The notes under the pieces were generated by a model, which had not been told where the DNA came from, searched no databases, and worked only from the letters and a program-made list of their open reading frames with translations. Position numbers and translations under genes: made by a program. A stretch of DNA of 64,000 bases. Source: Anaerobutyricum hallii (GTDB taxonomy: Bacteria > Bacillota > Clostridia > Lachnospirales > Lachnospiraceae). The DNA lies in the NCBI RefSeq assembly GCF_900209925.1, contig NZ_LT907978.1, positions 989,219 to 1,053,218 on the forward strand. The letters run 5' to 3'. Each line of letters begins with the position of its first letter. The stretch's first letter is position 1. Positions 26,724 to 37,165 of the stretch are shown in pieces.

Positions 26724-27856
26724 AAAAGATAGCGATATTAGGTTCAACAGGTTCGATAGGAACACAGACGTTAGATGTAGTCAGAGCACATTCCGATGAG
26801 CTTGAAGTAGTAGCTCTTGCTGCCGGCAGTAATAAAGAACGACTGAAAGAGCAGATTCGAGAATTTCATCCGGAGTTAGTAAGCTTATCTGATGAGAGGA
26901 AGGCACAGGAGTTAAAAGAAGAACTTGCGGGTGAAGCGGTAGAAGTTGTCTGCGGAATGGATGGACTTATTGAAGTTGCTGGGATAGACAGTGCAGATGT
27001 CGTTGTGACAGCCGTTGTCGGTATGATGGGAATTTTACCGACGATGGAGGCAATCAGAAAGGGTAAGGATATTGCATTAGCAAACAAAGAGACACTTGTA
27101 ACGGCAGGTCATCTGATCATTCCGATGGCAAGGGAATACGGTGTATCTATTCTTCCGGTGGACAGTGAGCATTCTGCAATATTCCAATGCCTTCAGGGAG
27201 AACCGAAGAAAGCGCTTGATAAGATTCTTCTTACTGCATCCGGCGGACCATTTCGCGGAAAGAACGCAGAATTTTTAGAGACCGTAACGCTTGAAGATGC
27301 GCTGAATCATCCGAACTGGTCTATGGGACCGAAAATTACGATTGATTCATCGACAATGGTGAATAAGGGTCTTGAAGTGATGGAGGCAAAGTGGCTTTTT
27401 GGCGTAGATTATTCTCAGATAGAAGTTGTTATCCAGCCACAGAGTATCATTCATTCAATGGTGCAGTATATTGACGGAGCAGTTATTGCGCAGCTTGGAA
27501 CGCCGGATATGCGTGTTCCGATAGAATATGCGTTATTTTATCCAGAAAGAAGAAGTCTTCCGGGTGACAGACTGGATTTTTCAAAGTTATCTCAGATTAC
27601 ATTTGAGAAACCAGATTATAAAGTGTTTAGAGGATTATCTCTTGCAATTGAGGCTGGAAAGACAGGTGGAACAATGCCGACTGTTTTTAATGCAGCGAAT
27701 GAGAGGGCGGTTGCAAAGTTTTTAAAAGGTGAGATAAAGTATACGGACATTGTCCGTTCTATTGAAAAGTGTATGGATGCTCACAAAGTATCTGCTCATC
27801 CTGATTTAGAAGAGATTCTTGCAACAGAGCAGTGGGTTTATTCCGTACTTCAGTAA
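26720..27856 (+). CDS. dxr: 1-deoxy-D-xylulose 5-phosphate reductoisomerase
   Basis: Second step of the non-mevalonate isoprenoid pathway, giving methylerythritol phosphate with NADPH. 378 residues. The dinucleotide loop GSTGSIGTQTLDVV is at the N-terminus; the metal and substrate sites are in PVDSEHSAIFQCL and TASGGPFRG, with MVNKGLEVMEA after. Together with ispG downstream it shows that this organism makes isoprenoids through MEP. Confidence 0.98.
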   Translation: MKKIAILGSTGSIGTQTLDVVRAHSDELEVVALAAGSNKERLKEQIREFHPELVSLSDERKAQELKEELAGEAVEVVCGMDGLIEVAGIDSADVVVTAVVGMMGILPTMEAIRKGKDIALANKETLVTAGHLIIPMAREYGVSILPVDSEHSAIFQCLQGEPKKALDKILLTASGGPFRGKNAEFLETVTLEDALNHPNWSMGPKITIDSSTMVNKGLEVMEAKWLFGVDYSQIEVVIQPQSIIHSMVQYIDGAVIAQLGTPDMRVPIEYALFYPERRSLPGDRLDFSKLSQITFEKPDYKVFRGLSLAIEAGKTGGTMPTVFNAANERAVAKFLKGEIKYTDIVRSIEKCMDAHKVSAHPDLEEILATEQWVYSVLQ

Positions 27857-27871
27857 AAGAAAGGAAAATTC

Positions 27872-28909
27872 ATGCTGAAAATAATTCTTGCAATTGTTTT
27901 ATTTAGTATTATTGTTATTTTTCATGAGTTGGGACATTTCCTGCTGGCAAAGAAAAACGGGATTTGTGTCGAAGAATTTGCGATTGGAATCGGACCAACT
28001 ATTTTTGGAAAGCAGATAGGAGAGACCAAGTATTCCGTAAAGTGTCTTCCATTTGGCGGTTGTTGTGTTATGCTTGGAGAAGATGATGCCTGTCAGGACC
28101 CAAGAGCGTTTGGAAGCCAGTCACCACTTGCCAGATTCTCGGTAATATTTGCCGGACCGTTTTTTAACTTTATTCTGGCATTTGTTCTTGCATTATTTGT
28201 TGTTGGCTTCGGAGGGGCAGACCCTGCGATAGCAAGTGAAGTTCCAACAGATAGCGGAGCATATGAAGCAGGAATACGGGCAGGAGATCATATCGTAAAG
28301 TTAGATGGCTCACGAATCTATAATTTTCGCGAGATTTCTCTTTTTAACTATATGCATAATGACAAAGCAGATGTGAAAGTAACCTATGAAAGAGACGGAA
28401 AAAGAAAGACAGTCACGGTTACGCGAAAGAAAACAGAATCAGGAAGTTATGCTTTTGGAATTTCTAAGAAGGAAAGTACAAAAGAAGGTCTTTGGGGTAC
28501 AGTAAAGTACAGTATTCTTGAGGTAAGGTATCAGATTAAATCTACCTTCCTCAGTCTTAAATATTTGATAACAGGACGTTTTAAACTGAACGATCTGTCC
28601 GGTCCGGTTGGAATCGTCAATATGATCGGAGACACCTATGAGCAGTCGATCGTGTATGGCATTAAGACGGTGGTATTAAGTCTTTTGAATTTTGCGATCA
28701 TGCTGAGTGCTAATTTAGGTGTAATGAATCTTTTGCCGCTTCCGGCATTAGATGGAGGCCGATTGGTGTTTATTATCATTGAGATGATTCGAAGGAAGAA
28801 AGTACCTCCGGAGAAGGAGGGAATGGTTCATTTTGCCGGATTGGTTCTGTTGATGGCTTTGATGGTCATTGTCATGGCGAATGATATTAAAAATATATTT
28901 TTTATATAA
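27872..28909 (+). CDS. rseP: RIP metalloprotease RseP (site-2 protease, M50)
   Basis: Membrane zinc protease that cuts substrates inside the membrane, often anti-sigma factors or signal peptide remnants. 345 residues. The zinc site HELGH is at 18-22 in the first span; a PDZ domain spans about 110-190 (VPTDSGAYEAGIRAGDHI); the second zinc site region is LLPLPALDGGRLVF (about 290). It keeps its usual place between dxr and ispG. Confidence 0.96.
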   Translation: MLKIILAIVLFSIIVIFHELGHFLLAKKNGICVEEFAIGIGPTIFGKQIGETKYSVKCLPFGGCCVMLGEDDACQDPRAFGSQSPLARFSVIFAGPFFNFILAFVLALFVVGFGGADPAIASEVPTDSGAYEAGIRAGDHIVKLDGSRIYNFREISLFNYMHNDKADVKVTYERDGKRKTVTVTRKKTESGSYAFGISKKESTKEGLWGTVKYSILEVRYQIKSTFLSLKYLITGRFKLNDLSGPVGIVNMIGDTYEQSIVYGIKTVVLSLLNFAIMLSANLGVMNLLPLPALDGGRLVFIIIEMIRRKKVPPEKEGMVHFAGLVLLMALMVIVMANDIKNIFFI

Positions 28910-28970
28910 ATGAACAGACAGATAAACTTATACAGGTTTATTCTATATCGAATGTAAAGTGTAAGAAAGG

Positions 28971-29010
28971 AAAAGAGGCTGTTGCAGCTAAAGGTGCGGC
29001 AGGCTCTTTT
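28971..29010 (+). other. Stem-loop between rseP and ispG
   Basis: AAAAGAG at 28971-28977 pairs with CTCTTTT at 29004-29010, continued by CTG/CAG and G-U pairs. It may be a weak terminator or attenuator 38 bases before ispG. Confidence 0.55.
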
Positions 29011-29047
29011 CTGGCAAATATGTACGTTATAAAAAGGAGGAACTGCT

Positions 29048-30109
29048 GTGTACAGAGAACAAACAAAGGTAGTGAAAATTGGAAACAGGGTGATTGGTGG
29101 AGGAAATCCGATTCTGATTCAGTCTATGACGAATACGAAGACAGAAGATGTAGAGGCAACCGTAGCACAGATTCTTGAGTTAGAGGCAGCAGGATGTGAT
29201 ATTATTCGTTCTACGGTACCTACATTAGAAGCAGCAAAAGCACTTGGAGAAATTAAAAAAAGAATTCATATTCCAATCGTAGCAGATATTCATTTTGATT
29301 ATCGTATGGCGATTGCAGCAATTGAGAATGGAGCAGATAAAATAAGAATCAATCCGGGAAATATCGGTTCTTCTGAAAGAGTAAAGGCAGTCGTTGATAA
29401 AGCAAAAGAATATAATGTGCCGATTCGTGTCGGAGTAAATAGTGGTTCATTAGAGAAACATATCATAGAAAAGTATGGAAAAGTGACTGCAGAGGGGCTT
29501 GTAGAGAGCGCACTTGATAAAGTGAAGATGATAGAAGATATGGGCTACGATAATCTTGTAGTAAGTATTAAGTCGTCCGATGTTTTAATGTGTGCCAGAG
29601 CGCATGAATTATTAGCGCCAAAGTGTCAGTATCCTCTTCATGTAGGCATCACCGAAGCAGGAACTTTGTTCCGCGGAAATATCAAATCAGCAATTGGTCT
29701 TGGTATTATTTTAAATCAGGGGATTGGGGATACGATTCGAGTTTCGCTTACGGGAGATCCGGTAAATGAAATTGCTTCAGCAAAGCAGATATTAAAAACA
29801 CTCGGCCTTAGAAAAGGTGGAATCGAGGTAGTATCCTGTCCTACTTGTGGAAGAACGAATATTGATCTTATCGGACTGGCGAATGAAGTAGAGAAAATGG
29901 TAACAGAGTTTGATAGTTTAAATATTAAAGTAGCTGTTATGGGATGCGTTGTAAATGGTCCGGGAGAAGCCAAAGAGGCCGATATTGGAATTGCAGGTGG
30001 AAAGGGAGAAGGACTCCTTATCAAGAAAGGACAGGTAGTCCGGAAGATACCGGAAAGTGATCTGTTAGCTGTATTAAGAGAAGAACTCAGTAACTGGAAC
30101 GAGGAATAG
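29048..30109 (+). CDS. ispG: 4-hydroxy-3-methylbut-2-enyl diphosphate synthase IspG
   Basis: Iron-sulfur enzyme of the MEP pathway. 353 residues. The N-terminal TIM barrel includes GGGNPILIQSMTNTKT and VADIHFDYRMAIAAI; the 4Fe-4S cysteines are in VVSCPTCGR and AVMGCVVNGPGEA. The start codon is GTG, supported by AGGAGG upstream. In many Clostridia polC follows; here addB starts three bases after the stop. Confidence 0.97.
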   Translation: MYREQTKVVKIGNRVIGGGNPILIQSMTNTKTEDVEATVAQILELEAAGCDIIRSTVPTLEAAKALGEIKKRIHIPIVADIHFDYRMAIAAIENGADKIRINPGNIGSSERVKAVVDKAKEYNVPIRVGVNSGSLEKHIIEKYGKVTAEGLVESALDKVKMIEDMGYDNLVVSIKSSDVLMCARAHELLAPKCQYPLHVGITEAGTLFRGNIKSAIGLGIILNQGIGDTIRVSLTGDPVNEIASAKQILKTLGLRKGGIEVVSCPTCGRTNIDLIGLANEVEKMVTEFDSLNIKVAVMGCVVNGPGEAKEADIGIAGGKGEGLLIKKGQVVRKIPESDLLAVLREELSNWNEE

Positions 30110-30112
30110 AGA

Positions 30113-33100
30113 ATGGCGCTTAGATATATTACAGGAAGAAGTGGACAGGGAAAAACAGAATATCTGGTGCAGGAAGTGATCCGTCGTTCTATAGAGATTC
30201 CGGAAAAACAATATTATGTTATTGTACCGGAACAGTTCAGTCTGGAGATGCAGCGTAAAATAGTAAAGATGCATCCAAGACATGGATTTTTTAATATAGA
30301 TGTACTAAGCTTTCATCGTCTGTCCTATCGTATTTTTGCAGAATGTAATTATCAGCCAAAAGAAATACTAGAAGATCTGGGCGTATCAATGATGCTTAGA
30401 AAGATTCTTTCAGAAGAGGAAGGGGATTTCCTTTATTTCAAAAAAAGCATGAAGAAGCCAGGTTTTATTGATGAACTAAAATCAATGCTTATGGAGTTTA
30501 TTGGTTATGGTGTTTCATGGAAACAGGTGGAAGAAGTAACAAAGCAGTTAGACGAGAACAAATCTCTTTGTAATAAATGTGAAGAACTTGGAAGAATTTA
30601 CGAGCATTTTGAAAAGGCAATAGAGGGAAGGTTTATGGTAACAGAACAGATTCTTGATATTGCCAGAGAATTTACAGAGAAGGCGCCGATGTTAAAGAAT
30701 GCAGTCTTTTATTTTGACGGGTTTGCAGGATTTACACCGGTACAGATTTCTTTTTTAAGAGAATTGCTCAAGGTGGCTGCTCAGATTAATGTAACGGTGA
30801 CGATTCCTGAATTTATTCCGGGACAAAAAGGACTGTCGGAAGATTTATTCAATGCCAGTAAGAAAACAGCAGATGCATTGCTGATGCTTTGTAAAGAAAA
30901 TATGCAGGAAGTAGAAGAGATAGTTAATCTTAGAGAAAAAATCGCTCCTAGATTTATAAATAATCCGGAAGCAGCTTTTTTAGAACAACATTTATTCCAG
31001 AATAACAGAGAATCATATGATGATTTTCCAGAACGAATTCATATGACAGTATGCCGCAATCCTGATGGAGAAGCAGATTATGTTATGCATAAAATAGAAC
31101 AGCTTGTGAGACAAAAAGGATATAGATATCGGGATTTTGCTGTTCTTTCCGGAGATGTTGCAGAATATGCATCTGCGTTTAAACGAAAGGCTGCAATCTT
31201 AAATATTCCGGTATTTGAAGATACGAAAAAAAAGGTATCCTATCATTCTGGAGTTGAGGCAGTAAGGTCACTATTCCATCTTGCACAGATGGACTATTCT
31301 TATGAGAGTGTTTTTCGTTATCTGAAGTCAGGAATGTCTGATCTTATGGATGAAGAAGCCGATTATCTGGAAAACTATGTTCTTTATGCAGGTATCAGAG
31401 GACTTTCTATGTGGAAAAAACCATTTGTCCGGCGCTTAAAGAACAAAGAGGAAGACATGATAAAGGAACTGCATACTTTGCAGGAACGTTTTATGAAAGA
31501 AACTGAGCATTTCTGTCAGGTAATGAGGGATAAAGAAGTTTCAGTAAAAGATAAAATGAAAGCGCTTTATTTGACAATGACGGAACTGGCTTTTGAAGAA
31601 AAGTTTTCTTACTGTGCACAAAAGGCAGAGGATGCAGGAGATTATGTAAAAGCAACAGAATACAGACAGTTATATGAATTATTGATTTCGCTGATAGATA
31701 AGATTGTCATGATTTTCGGGGAAGAGAAGATGACGATAAAAGAACTTGGAGAAATTATGGATGCCGGTTTGGACTCTCTGGGGCTTGGCGTTGTTCCGTT
31801 ATCTATGGATCAGGTCGTGCTTGGAGATTTGAAACGATCTCGTCTGCATGAGATAAAAGTTTTGTTCATTACAGGGATGAATGACGGAAAGATTCCTCCG
31901 AATTTAGAAGATAGAGGAATCATTAGTGATGATGAAAAAGAACTTTTAAAGCAATATGGAATTACTCTGTCACAAAATCTTTTAGAGCAGTCGATGGAAG
32001 ATGAGTTTTATATGTATATGGCATTTTCTAAGCCAACGGAAGAGCTCTATTTTTCCTATTCATTAACGGACAGTGACGGGACAGCACTTCGACCTTCTGT
32101 TCTTCAAAAGAATTTAACTTATCTTTTTCCAAAGCTGAATAGAAAGAAATATCCAGAGGAAGAAAAAAGATATTATTTTAATGAGGAAGATAGCAGAGAG
32201 TTTTTATTGCAGGGGCTTCTTCAAATGAAACACCATCCCGAACAAATAAAAAAGAATAAAGCCTTTCTTATGTTAGCAAATTATTGGGATCAGTATTCAG
32301 AAAAGAAAAAAGATCTGGAAAAATATGGACAGTATCTGGAAGAATCATATGAGGAACCAAAATTATCGGAAGATTTAATGGAAGAACTTTATGGGAAAGA
32401 AATTTCAGGCAGTGTAACCAGGCTGGAACGATTTGCTGCCTGTCCATATCAGTATTATTGTATTTATGGTCTGGAATTAAAAGAAAGAGAAGAATACAAA
32501 ATTCGACCGATGGATTTGGGAAATCTTTTCCATAAGGCACTGGAAACTTTTTCAAAAAAGGTGAAGGAGTCAGACTATAGCTGGAAAACAATTCCGGAGA
32601 AGGTGCAGAATGAATATATTTCGGAAGCATTGCAAACTGCTATGGATGAGAATCTTGGTGATGTGTTTTACAGTTCTTCAAGAAATCAATATAAGATAAA
32701 GACGGTAGAGCGAATTATGAGAAGGACAATAGGAGTTCTTCGTGCACATTTAAAGAACAGTGAATTTGAACCGGATCGTTTTGAACTTCACTTTGGAAAG
32801 CAGGAGCGATTAAGAGAGGCTGAAGTGCCTCTTTCAAATGGACGGAAAATGTTTCTTTTAGGAACGATTGACAGGGTGGATGTCTGTGAAGAAGATGACA
32901 GGGTTCTTATGCGTGTGATCGACTATAAATCCGGTGCTAAAAAGTTTGAAATGGAAGATTTTTATTATGGACTGGAACTACAGTTGATTATTTATATGAA
33001 TGCAGCAGAGGAGATATATCATAAAGAAACAGAGAAAGAAGTAACACCTGCCGGTGTGTTCTATTATCAGTTACAAGATCCTATCATTAAAGCAGATCAT

Positions 33101-33505
33101 GCAGAGGAAGAGAGTCTGCTTAAAAATTTCCGCATGTCTGGAATGGCGAATAGTGATGGAGATATTTTAAATAAACTTGAGGCACCTGACGGTGACTTTC
33201 TGTCTATGCCGGTCCGTCTGAAAAAATCAGGGGAACCATATAAAAATTCTCCGGTAATGGGGACACAGGATTTTCATTATATGGGCGGGTATGCAAAAAG
33301 AAAAGCGGCTGAACTTGGAGGAAGGATTTATAAAGGAGAAATTCGTCCAAGACCGTACCGAAATAAAAAGGGAACAGCCTGCGATTATTGTCCGTTTGCC
33401 GATGTATGTGGATTTGATGTGAAATTGCCGGGATATGAATATCAGAGTTTTCAGAGTTTATCTGTAGAAGAAGTTTTAGAAAAAATAAGAGAGGAGGGAG
33501 AGTAA
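30113..33505 (+). CDS. addB: ATP-dependent nuclease subunit B AddB
   Basis: Partner of AddA in the RecBCD-like break-processing machine. 1130 residues. The N-terminus has a Walker A GRSGQGKT (8-15). The C-terminal half has the nuclease domain: a Cys in LERFAACPYQYYC (Cys777) and the cluster TACDYCPFADVCGFD (Cys1090, 1093, 1099) give the four iron-sulfur ligands; MRVIDYKSGAKK is the nuclease Asp-x-Lys motif. It starts right after ispG and ends one base before addA. Confidence 0.96.
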   Translation: MALRYITGRSGQGKTEYLVQEVIRRSIEIPEKQYYVIVPEQFSLEMQRKIVKMHPRHGFFNIDVLSFHRLSYRIFAECNYQPKEILEDLGVSMMLRKILSEEEGDFLYFKKSMKKPGFIDELKSMLMEFIGYGVSWKQVEEVTKQLDENKSLCNKCEELGRIYEHFEKAIEGRFMVTEQILDIAREFTEKAPMLKNAVFYFDGFAGFTPVQISFLRELLKVAAQINVTVTIPEFIPGQKGLSEDLFNASKKTADALLMLCKENMQEVEEIVNLREKIAPRFINNPEAAFLEQHLFQNNRESYDDFPERIHMTVCRNPDGEADYVMHKIEQLVRQKGYRYRDFAVLSGDVAEYASAFKRKAAILNIPVFEDTKKKVSYHSGVEAVRSLFHLAQMDYSYESVFRYLKSGMSDLMDEEADYLENYVLYAGIRGLSMWKKPFVRRLKNKEEDMIKELHTLQERFMKETEHFCQVMRDKEVSVKDKMKALYLTMTELAFEEKFSYCAQKAEDAGDYVKATEYRQLYELLISLIDKIVMIFGEEKMTIKELGEIMDAGLDSLGLGVVPLSMDQVVLGDLKRSRLHEIKVLFITGMNDGKIPPNLEDRGIISDDEKELLKQYGITLSQNLLEQSMEDEFYMYMAFSKPTEELYFSYSLTDSDGTALRPSVLQKNLTYLFPKLNRKKYPEEEKRYYFNEEDSREFLLQGLLQMKHHPEQIKKNKAFLMLANYWDQYSEKKKDLEKYGQYLEESYEEPKLSEDLMEELYGKEISGSVTRLERFAACPYQYYCIYGLELKEREEYKIRPMDLGNLFHKALETFSKKVKESDYSWKTIPEKVQNEYISEALQTAMDENLGDVFYSSSRNQYKIKTVERIMRRTIGVLRAHLKNSEFEPDRFELHFGKQERLREAEVPLSNGRKMFLLGTIDRVDVCEEDDRVLMRVIDYKSGAKKFEMEDFYYGLELQLIIYMNAAEEIYHKETEKEVTPAGVFYYQLQDPIIKADHAEEESLLKNFRMSGMANSDGDILNKLEAPDGDFLSMPVRLKKSGEPYKNSPVMGTQDFHYMGGYAKRKAAELGGRIYKGEIRPRPYRNKKGTACDYCPFADVCGFDVKLPGYEYQSFQSLSVEEVLEKIREEGE

Positions 33506-33506
33506 G

Positions 33507-36500
33507 ATGAATTATACAAAAGAACAGGAACAGGCAATATTTCTGAGAGGGAAAAATATCATGGTATCTGCCGGAGCAGGAGCGGGAAAGACAAGAGTTC
33601 TTGTAAGTCGTATGGCAGAATTAATCATGGATAAAGAACATCCGATAGAAGCAGATCGTTTTCTTGTAATGACATTTACGAATGCAGCAGCGGCGGAAAT
33701 GAAAGAACGTATCGGAACCGAATTAGAAGAACGCCTGGAAAAAGATCCGGATAATCTTTATCTTAGAAAACAGATAAGAAAGATCCGGCAGGCGGATATT
33801 TCAACAATACACAGTTTTTGTAATCATCTCATTCGGACACATTATAATGAGCTTGCGATAGATCCTTCCTTTCGAATTGGTGAAGAAGGGGAATTATTTC
33901 TGCTTCGTCAACAGGCAGTAGAACAGGTATTAGAGGAAGCATATGCCTCAGGAAGAGAAAGCTTTCTACAATTTGTTGAAGCATATGCGCCGGGAAAGAA
34001 TGATACCGTTCTTGAAGAAATGATCGAAGATTTGTATCATTTTTCACGCAGTTTTCCTAATGCAGACGGCTGGTTTGAAAAGACAGGGAAAGAGGCAGCG
34101 ATTCTTGCAGGAAAAGATGGCTGGGATACTTCTACCGCAGTGACTCTTCTTCTTTCCAAAGCACAAAAGGAAAGTTTACAAATACAGGAAGAACTGTATC
34201 AGCTCTTAGAGAGTGTCACTGAAGATGCTCCTGAAAAATATACAGGACTTCTTCAGGAGATAAAAGAATATATAAATTCTCTGACCCAAGCAAAAGATTA
34301 CAATAGTTATTATAAAGTCTTATCTCAAAAATCTATTTCTTCTTTTCCAAGAGCAGCTAAAAAAGAAAAAGAGTGGGGATTATATGAAGAAGTAAAAGAG
34401 TTTCATCAGAAGGTAAGAGAACAGATCAATAGTCAGAAAGAGAATGTATTTACGGCACCGGCTGAAGAATTGCAGAGGGAAGCAGCAGTAATCTATCTTC
34501 TTTTAGAAGAATATATGGCTCTTACAAAGCGATTTGCAGAGATATATTTTTTGTGTAAAAAAGAAAAAAATGTTTATGATTTTGATGATCTAGAACATTT
34601 TGCATTAGAACTTTTAGTAGAATCTTATGATGAACAGGGAGCGGCACAGCCTTCAGAAACGGCAAAGGAATTATCAAAAAAGTATAAGATGATCTTTGTG
34701 GATGAATACCAGGATACAAATCTTGTACAGGAAACAATACTAGAAATGCTGTTGAATAAGAAACACAATTCACTATTTACTGTAGGGGATGTAAAACAGA
34801 GTATTTACCGTTTCAGACAGGCAAGACCAGATTTGTTTTTAAGAAGAAAAGACCAATATATATCGCAGGCTGATGCAGGAGTTTCTATTGAACTTCGGGA
34901 TAATTTTCGAAGTGCACCGGGAGTATTGACATTCACAAACTATATTTTTTCGCAGTTGATGGAAAAAGAGTTTGGCGGGGTTGACTATAATGAAAAGACA
35001 GCACTTCGTCCGGGAGATGGTGGTTCGATGATGCAGGATGAAGAAACTTCGGAAATTTTATTTTTCCAAAAAGACAGTGCATCGGCACTGAAAGAAGTTC
35101 CGGAAGATATTTTGGCAGAAAGTGCGGTCATCTGTAAAAGAATCAAAGAATTAATTGAAGAAGGTTATCACTATGGGGATATGGTAATTTTGTTAAGATC
35201 CGGGGCAGGAAGAATGGAACCGATGGCTGAATTTTTAGAGCAAGAGGGAATCCCGGTAAGCTGTGATAATAAAACAGGGTATTTTCAGACAAGAGAAATT
35301 ACAGTCATGTTGAATTATCTTTCTATTGTAGATAATATATATCAGGATATTCCGATGGCATCAGTCATGTTATCTTCTATTGGAAAATTTACAGAAGAAG
35401 AACTGGTGAAACTCCGGGTACTCATTGAAGAACCTGTGCGTGGGAAATATACGTTATATGACTTTATGCGTCTTTATATGCAGGAAGGAACAGAAGAAGA
35501 ATTAAAGAAAAAGATTCGGGATTTTCTTATGGATCTGCTCTATTTCAGACAGCAAAAAAAGGAACAGCCGCTTAGCACATTGTTGTGGGATATTTACGAG
35601 AGGACAGGTTTTTATTATGATGTGCAGCTTATGCCGGATGGAGAAAAGAGAAAAGAAAATCTTTTAATGCTTCTAAAAAAAGCAGAAGATTATGAAAAAA
35701 CGGTATTTAAAGGCCTGTTTTATTTTAATCGCTATATGAAGCAGCTTAAATCCTATGAAATCGAAATGGGAGAAGCCGGAACCAGTATGGAAGAGGAAGA
35801 TGTCGTAAAGATTATGACGATTCATAAAAGCAAGGGGTTAGAATTTCCAGTAGTGTTTGTAAGCGGCTTGTCTAAAAAATTTAATCGTATGGATTTAAAT
35901 AAGGCAGTTCTTTGCCATCCGGAACTTGGCATCGGAATGGAATGTGTGAATACAACACTACGGTTTCATCATCCATCATTGATGAAAAAAGCCATTCAGG
36001 AAAAAGTGTGGAAAGATACCCTTGAAGAAGAAATGAGAATTTTGTATGTTGCAATGACCAGAGCAAAGAGAAAGCTGATTCTTACAGGGGTGATAAAATC
36101 AGAAGAGTTAGAAGCTGGGATGCGGGCAAGTATACAGGCGCAAAAATGGCGTGCAGGAAGTATGATGGATTGGATTCTTCCGGTTATGGCAGAACAATTT
36201 CAAAACACAGATAAAATATGGCTGAAAGCACGATTATTTAGTTGGTCTGATATAGAAGAATTTTTTGATGCCAGAGAAAGAGAAGAAGCTGCATTTTCCT
36301 ATCGGCATTTTATGGAGGAATACGTAGAAGGGCAGGACAGTTCTCTGATTAAGAAAGCTTTTTCTCATGTATATCCAAATATGGAAGCAACAAAGTGGAA
36401 GAGAAAGTATTCTGTTTCAGAGTTAAAATCCCTTTCGCAGATAACGCTTCCAAATGAAGAGAGTGTTGTGTATGAGCCGGACGAGGAAGAAAAGATCATC

Positions 36501-37082
36501 CCACAGTTTCTTAAAGAAGAACGAGAAGAAGTCGGTGGAGCGGCGAAGGGAACCATCGTTCATAAAATAATGGAAATGCTTCCATTTGCTAAAATTCAGA
36601 CGAAAAAACAGCTTTTTGATTGGATTACTGACTTAGAACAGAATTATCCTGAATCAAAACAGATTTCCGCTAAGTGGCTGTATCGGGGAATAGAAGCATT
36701 TTTATTTTCGGAACAAGGCGAAAAAATACGCAAAATGGATGAGGCAGGTAAAGTAAAAAAAGAACTCCCATTTACAGTAGGGCTGCCGGTTTCTCTGATC
36801 AATCAGGACACAGAAGCAGAGGATACGGTTGTTGTACAGGGTGTGATAGATGCCTGTGCAGATATGGGGAATCATCTGTGTTTAATTGACTATAAGACAG
36901 ACCAGATTAAAGAAGGGGAAGAGCAGCAGCTTCTTGACCGATACGGGAATCAGATGTTATATTATAAAGCAGCCCTTGAGCAGATTTTAGAAAAAAGAGT
37001 CAGTGAGATTTATTTATATTCTTTTTCATTGAAAAAGTTTATCTCAGTCGAGAAAATTCTCACTTCCATAAGTGGCGAGTAA
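33507..37082 (+). CDS. addA: ATP-dependent helicase/nuclease subunit A AddA
   Basis: UvrD-type helicase fused to a nuclease, partner of AddB in end resection. 1191 residues. Helicase motifs are SAGAGAGKTRVLVSR (Walker A, about 17-31), MTFTNAAAAEMKER, FVDEYQDTN (Asp399), GDVKQSIYRFRQARPDLF and MTIHKSKGLEFPVVF. The nuclease motif is CLIDYKTDQ (Asp1128, Lys1130). The last 14 codons lie inside a degenerate copy of the dispersed hairpin repeat. Confidence 0.97.
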   Translation: MNYTKEQEQAIFLRGKNIMVSAGAGAGKTRVLVSRMAELIMDKEHPIEADRFLVMTFTNAAAAEMKERIGTELEERLEKDPDNLYLRKQIRKIRQADISTIHSFCNHLIRTHYNELAIDPSFRIGEEGELFLLRQQAVEQVLEEAYASGRESFLQFVEAYAPGKNDTVLEEMIEDLYHFSRSFPNADGWFEKTGKEAAILAGKDGWDTSTAVTLLLSKAQKESLQIQEELYQLLESVTEDAPEKYTGLLQEIKEYINSLTQAKDYNSYYKVLSQKSISSFPRAAKKEKEWGLYEEVKEFHQKVREQINSQKENVFTAPAEELQREAAVIYLLLEEYMALTKRFAEIYFLCKKEKNVYDFDDLEHFALELLVESYDEQGAAQPSETAKELSKKYKMIFVDEYQDTNLVQETILEMLLNKKHNSLFTVGDVKQSIYRFRQARPDLFLRRKDQYISQADAGVSIELRDNFRSAPGVLTFTNYIFSQLMEKEFGGVDYNEKTALRPGDGGSMMQDEETSEILFFQKDSASALKEVPEDILAESAVICKRIKELIEEGYHYGDMVILLRSGAGRMEPMAEFLEQEGIPVSCDNKTGYFQTREITVMLNYLSIVDNIYQDIPMASVMLSSIGKFTEEELVKLRVLIEEPVRGKYTLYDFMRLYMQEGTEEELKKKIRDFLMDLLYFRQQKKEQPLSTLLWDIYERTGFYYDVQLMPDGEKRKENLLMLLKKAEDYEKTVFKGLFYFNRYMKQLKSYEIEMGEAGTSMEEEDVVKIMTIHKSKGLEFPVVFVSGLSKKFNRMDLNKAVLCHPELGIGMECVNTTLRFHHPSLMKKAIQEKVWKDTLEEEMRILYVAMTRAKRKLILTGVIKSEELEAGMRASIQAQKWRAGSMMDWILPVMAEQFQNTDKIWLKARLFSWSDIEEFFDAREREEAAFSYRHFMEEYVEGQDSSLIKKAFSHVYPNMEATKWKRKYSVSELKSLSQITLPNEESVVYEPDEEEKIIPQFLKEEREEVGGAAKGTIVHKIMEMLPFAKIQTKKQLFDWITDLEQNYPESKQISAKWLYRGIEAFLFSEQGEKIRKMDEAGKVKKELPFTVGLPVSLINQDTEAEDTVVVQGVIDACADMGNHLCLIDYKTDQIKEGEEQQLLDRYGNQMLYYKAALEQILEKRVSEIYLYSFSLKKFISVEKILTSISGE
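37038..37080 (+). repeat. Dispersed hairpin repeat, degenerate copy D, inside the addA 3' end
   Basis: TTTATCTCAGTCGAGAA at 37038-37054 is identical over 17 bases to 14605-14621. The following ATTCTCACTT...AAGTGGCGAGT keeps the hairpin pattern of copy A with changed bases. Its reading frame supplies residues 1178-1191 of AddA. Confidence 0.7.
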
Positions 37083-37165
37083 TTAATAAATTGGTCTTAG
37101 TGAGAATGCAATCCTCATGTGCGTTCTATTTGAAATACGTGAATTAGAGGAAAGAAGAGGAGAGA

